From Rhinopithecus roxellana (Eukaryota > Chordata > Mammalia > Primates > Cercopithecidae): DNA of 64,000 nt. A program made the translations under genes and the position numbers. The notes beneath the pieces were generated by a model that worked only from the letters and a program-made list of their open reading frames with translations, was not told the DNA's origin and ran no database searches. The stretch spans positions 38,782,069 through 38,846,068 of the forward strand of contig NC_044552.1 of the NCBI RefSeq assembly GCF_007565055.1, read 5' to 3'. Shown here in pieces: positions 61,612-64,000 of the stretch; the stretch's first letter is position 1, and each line of letters starts with the position of its first letter.

Positions 61612-61812
61612 CTAGAAGACCAGAAGAATGAAATAAAGTCACATAGCTAGTAATAATCATGAATGTCACTGAAGTGGCAAACCTAAAAGCAATACATTGT
61701 GAATGTTACTGATAATCCTGCTTGCCTAAAAATCTATATTGTAGACATGAGCACACACTTTCATTGACTGGTAAATGGACCTAGTCATGATATATTCTGA
61801 CCTTTTAGGAGA

Positions 61813-61920
61813 GTAGTTCTCAAAATTTATTTCATAATCACTAGTGCAGATTTCTGGGCTTTAAGTCCAGAGATTCTAATTCAGTAGGTCTGTTTTAAGC
61901 ATACAGTCTAGGAATCTGCT
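61813..61920 (+). mobile_element. MER5A-like hAT DNA element, left part
   Basis: agtagttctcaaaatttatt, ggctttaagtccagagattc and attcagtaggtctgttttaa match MER5-type elements. The remainder lies beyond the Alu at 62226-62300 (ggagatgctgatgcttgtag, accacatcttgagaaagtc). Confidence 0.75.
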
Positions 61921-62225
61921 TTATTTTATTTTATTTTTGAAATGGAGTTTCGCTCTTGTTGCCCAGGCTGGAGTGCAATGGCACGACCTCAGCTCACTGC
62001 AACCTCCGCCTCCTAGGTTCAAATGATTCTCCTGCCTCAGCCTCCCTGAGTAGCTGGGACTACTGGCACCTGCCACCACGCCCGGCTAACGTTTTTTTGT
62101 ATTATTAGCAGGATGTGGTTTCACCATGTTGGCCCGGCTGGTCTTGAACTCCTGACCTCAGGTGATCTACCTGCCTTGGCCTCCCAAAGTGTTGGGATTA
62201 CAGGCATGAGCCACCATGCCTGGCC
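61921..62225 (-). repeat. AluS-like element inserted in MER5A
   Basis: Full-length minus-strand dimer with ttgttgcccaggctggagtg and ctgacctcaggtgatctacc. The tail is ttatt repeats. Similar flanks ggaatctgcttt and gaatttgcattt mark the target duplication. Confidence 0.95.
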
Positions 62226-62300
62226 AGAATTTGCATTTTAAACAAGAACCAAGGAGATGCTGATGCTTGTAGTCTAAAGACCACATCTTGAGAAAGTCTT
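62226..62300 (+). mobile_element. MER5A-like hAT DNA element, right part
   Basis: This continues the element at 61813-61920 after the Alu and ends near aagaccacatcttgagaaag, the terminal inverted repeat. Confidence 0.7.
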
Positions 62301-62686
62301 TTAGAGGGCAAGATTTCAGACCCAGAATTTGGTAAGTACTCTTAAGATCTCACATACATAGAAAGGAGTTTTTCAAAGTTCAAAAATAAACTCTAAACAA
62401 GGCAGATGTGGACTTAGAGTTCAATGTCAAGAAAAAGTATCCAGGGATTCCATTTCTCATTAGGATAAAGGTGCAAGAAACTGTCTTTCTTATCCTAACA
62501 CCCACTTGAATTGAGGATGCAGATACACATAACTGAACTAAATTTTAGTAAATGATGTAAATGTCACAGGAGAGAATTCATGGCTGTTATTCCTGGTAGA
62601 GCAGCAGGCAGAAGAATAATTGATCATGGGCAGAGATAAGGAAAAACCAGCCAGTGTGGCCTGATATGACAGATTAGAACTCTTAC
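62301..62686. other. SUPT3H: SUPT3H intron sequence
   Basis: Nothing recognised between the MER5A-like element and the exon. Confidence 0.5.
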
Positions 62687-62799
62687 CTGTGCCACAGTTT
62701 CATATGCCAAATATGCTAAGATTTCCATTGCGACAACATTGGGTTTTATCTCCATACTGCTGCAGTCCAACCAGTCTCGAAATTTGGAAGCTTTTTTGG
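62687..62799 (-). CDS. SUPT3H: SUPT3H internal coding exon (start of C-terminal histone-fold region)
   Basis: SUPT3H is the human SPT3 homologue, a nuclear subunit of SAGA-type coactivators (STAGA, TFTC, PCAF complex) that has two histone-fold regions and contacts TBP. Read on the minus strand, this 113-bp exon starts with two bases finishing a Ser codon and then encodes 37 residues, KKASKFRDWLDCSS followed by MEIKPNVVAMEILAYLAYET and VAQ, which I recognise as SUPT3H. The acceptor is an AG at 62801-62800 behind a T-rich tract. The donor is gtaaga at 62686-62681. The frame is open and the exon ends on a codon boundary, matching the next exon at 61611. The preceding exon lies beyond the window. 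No frameshift or stop is seen, and working splice sites exclude a processed copy. Identity rests on recalled protein sequence. Confidence 0.95.
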
Positions 62800-63284
62800 C
62801 TGGTCATGTAAAAAAAACAAGTGTAGAAATTTTATTTTTTAAAGTGTTTTAATATTGCACATTACTATCACAAAATGAAAAATATGTATACTCAGAATTG
62901 TACACAAAAAAATAATGCACATAAAATGCAATGTGTTCCAGCTTTTATTAATATCTAGATATTCTGGCCCCAAGAAATTCAAGTTTTAACTTTCAGTGAT
63001 AAGGCAACACAATGGTTGTTTTCAACAACTCTCTTACGTATTAGGATTTTTTATTTTATACCTATGCTATATGACATAGTACATTAAACTATTTAATGTT
63101 TAATACTTCTCACACTGTCAGATTTACCATTGGCTACAGTTTATGTTACAACAACAGTCAGAAGATGTTGTCTGATGTAACCTTAATTTACTCATACAGA
63201 AAGAAAATCTTGCAAGAAAGAATCTGTGATGAAAAAAGAAAGACAAAGAAATTATTGCTAATACTTTTCAAAAATATCATCTAT
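62800..63284. other. SUPT3H: SUPT3H intron sequence
   Basis: This holds the acceptor tract of the 62687-62799 exon; the preceding exon is not present. AT-rich, nothing else recognised. Confidence 0.5.
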
Positions 63285-64000
63285 TGTCTCAGAGGAAAAT
63301 GGCACATAGGAGGCAGGATTAACTTGCAGCTCCCACTTGGATGGATAGAGCAGCATGTGGAGACCCACATTGTGAACTTTTGCTCCAAGAACTACTGCAG
63401 GAATATACCAGGAAAGGCTAGAGCCACAGACCCCTTGAAGAAGGTGGATCACCGCTGCAGGCTCTGTGGGACACAGAGGAACTGTGAGTAGGCTTGCTTT
63501 CTCACCTAGGAAGCCAGTAGCCTGGGGAAAGTTCTCAGCCTTGCTCACCAGCTGCCTGGAAATAAACTCGGTGCTGTTACAGGCAGGGGTCATGGTGGGA
63601 GTGAGACCGGGCTTTCGCTCTGTGGGCTCCATGGGAGCTGGGTGAGGCCTGTGGCTGCTGGCTTTCCCCCACTTCCCTGGCGACCTGCTTGGGGCGACAG
63701 AGGAAGCCATAATACCCCTGGGAACATAACTCCCTTGGTAGAAGCCACACCCTCATCCCCCACAGCGGCCGCAGCAAGCCCCACCCAAGAAGAGTCTGAG
63801 CTCAGACATGCCTAACCCTGCCTCCGCCACATGGCAACCCAAACATCACATGTTCTCACAAGTGGGAGCTAAGCTATGAGGACGCGTAGGCATAAGAATG
63901 ATACAATGGTATTTGGGGACTCAGGGGAAAGGGTGGGAGGGGGGTGAGGGATAAAAGACTGCACATTGGGTACAGTGTACACACTGCTCGGGTGATGGGT
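63285..64000 (+). mobile_element. L1 with 5'UTR joined directly to its 3' end
   Basis: 63285-63832 is an older primate L1 5'UTR (ttgcagctcccacttggatg, aactactgcaggaatatacc, ggaagccagtagcctgggga, gagtctgagctcagacatgc). At about 63833 it changes abruptly to the L1 3' end (aacatcacatgttctcacaa, gtgggagctaagctatgagg, gggtgggagggg). ORF1 and ORF2 are missing. The element continues past the window. Minus-strand frames at 63258-63784 are antisense to this 5'UTR. Confidence 0.88.

Noticed and set aside
63258..63710. 150-codon minus-strand frame, possible ORF0-like antisense product
   Set aside because: It is antisense to an older L1 5'UTR. ORF0 is described for younger L1PA elements and starts with a different sequence. 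Its frame also reads out of the L1 into the flanking intron, so it is probably chance.

Overview
This is primate, almost certainly human, nuclear DNA. It holds many Alu elements (J, S and one Y-like), primate-type L1 elements, older mammalian repeats (L1M, L2, MIR, MER5-like), ERV-class LTRs and a Tigger1 DNA transposon. There is no bacterial, phage or operon structure. Most open frames longer than 60 codons are chance reading through repeats.

The only real gene I can support is SUPT3H (human SPT3 homologue, a SAGA/STAGA/TFTC subunit), on the minus strand. Three consecutive coding exons were recognised from their translation, splice sites and phase: 62687-62799, 61504-61611 and 40857-40967. 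They join without a frame break and encode most of the C-terminal histone-fold part of the protein. The rest of the window is SUPT3H intron: about 1.1 kb between the first two exons, about 20.5 kb between the second and third, and probably one long intron from 40856 down to base 1. The last exon was not found. SUPT3H lies at human 6p21.1 next to RUNX2 (knowledge, not seen here).

Layout. 1-6600: intron with scattered Alus, a compound microsatellite and several short local duplications. 6613-13795: an old L1M 3' end split by a full-length but dead primate L1. 14.1-17.2 kb: an MLT1-like LTR and MIRs. 18.7-19.6 kb: an LTR remnant and an unidentified GC-rich, coding-looking stretch. 19.9-21.5 kb: two Alus, one internally duplicated, and an L1M fragment. 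24.2-24.8 kb: an ERV1-type LTR. 25.6-30.0 kb: Alus in MIR and L2 sequence. 30-40.8 kb: mostly unique intron with MIR and L1M remnants. 41.7-43.1 kb: MIR, AluJ, L1M and an MLT1-like LTR. 44.6-49.8 kb: a 5'-truncated minus-strand L1 carrying three Alus, one of which contains an L1-derived patch. 51.4-58.4 kb: one ancient plus-strand L1M broken by a U2 snRNA fragment, an Alu, a nearly complete Tigger1 and a twin-primed L1. 60.4-62.3 kb: hAT-type DNA transposon remnants around the exons. 63.3-64 kb: an L1 whose 5'UTR is joined directly to its 3' end.

I did not find an undescribed biological system. The most notable observations are mutational: a 33-nt U2 snRNA 5' fragment with a perfect 14-bp target-site duplication and no A-tail, an Alu patched with L1 sequence, the L1 5'UTR/3'-end fusion, and a set of short dispersed duplications near the left edge. 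Repeat family names are from memory of consensus sequences and were not checked with RepeatMasker.
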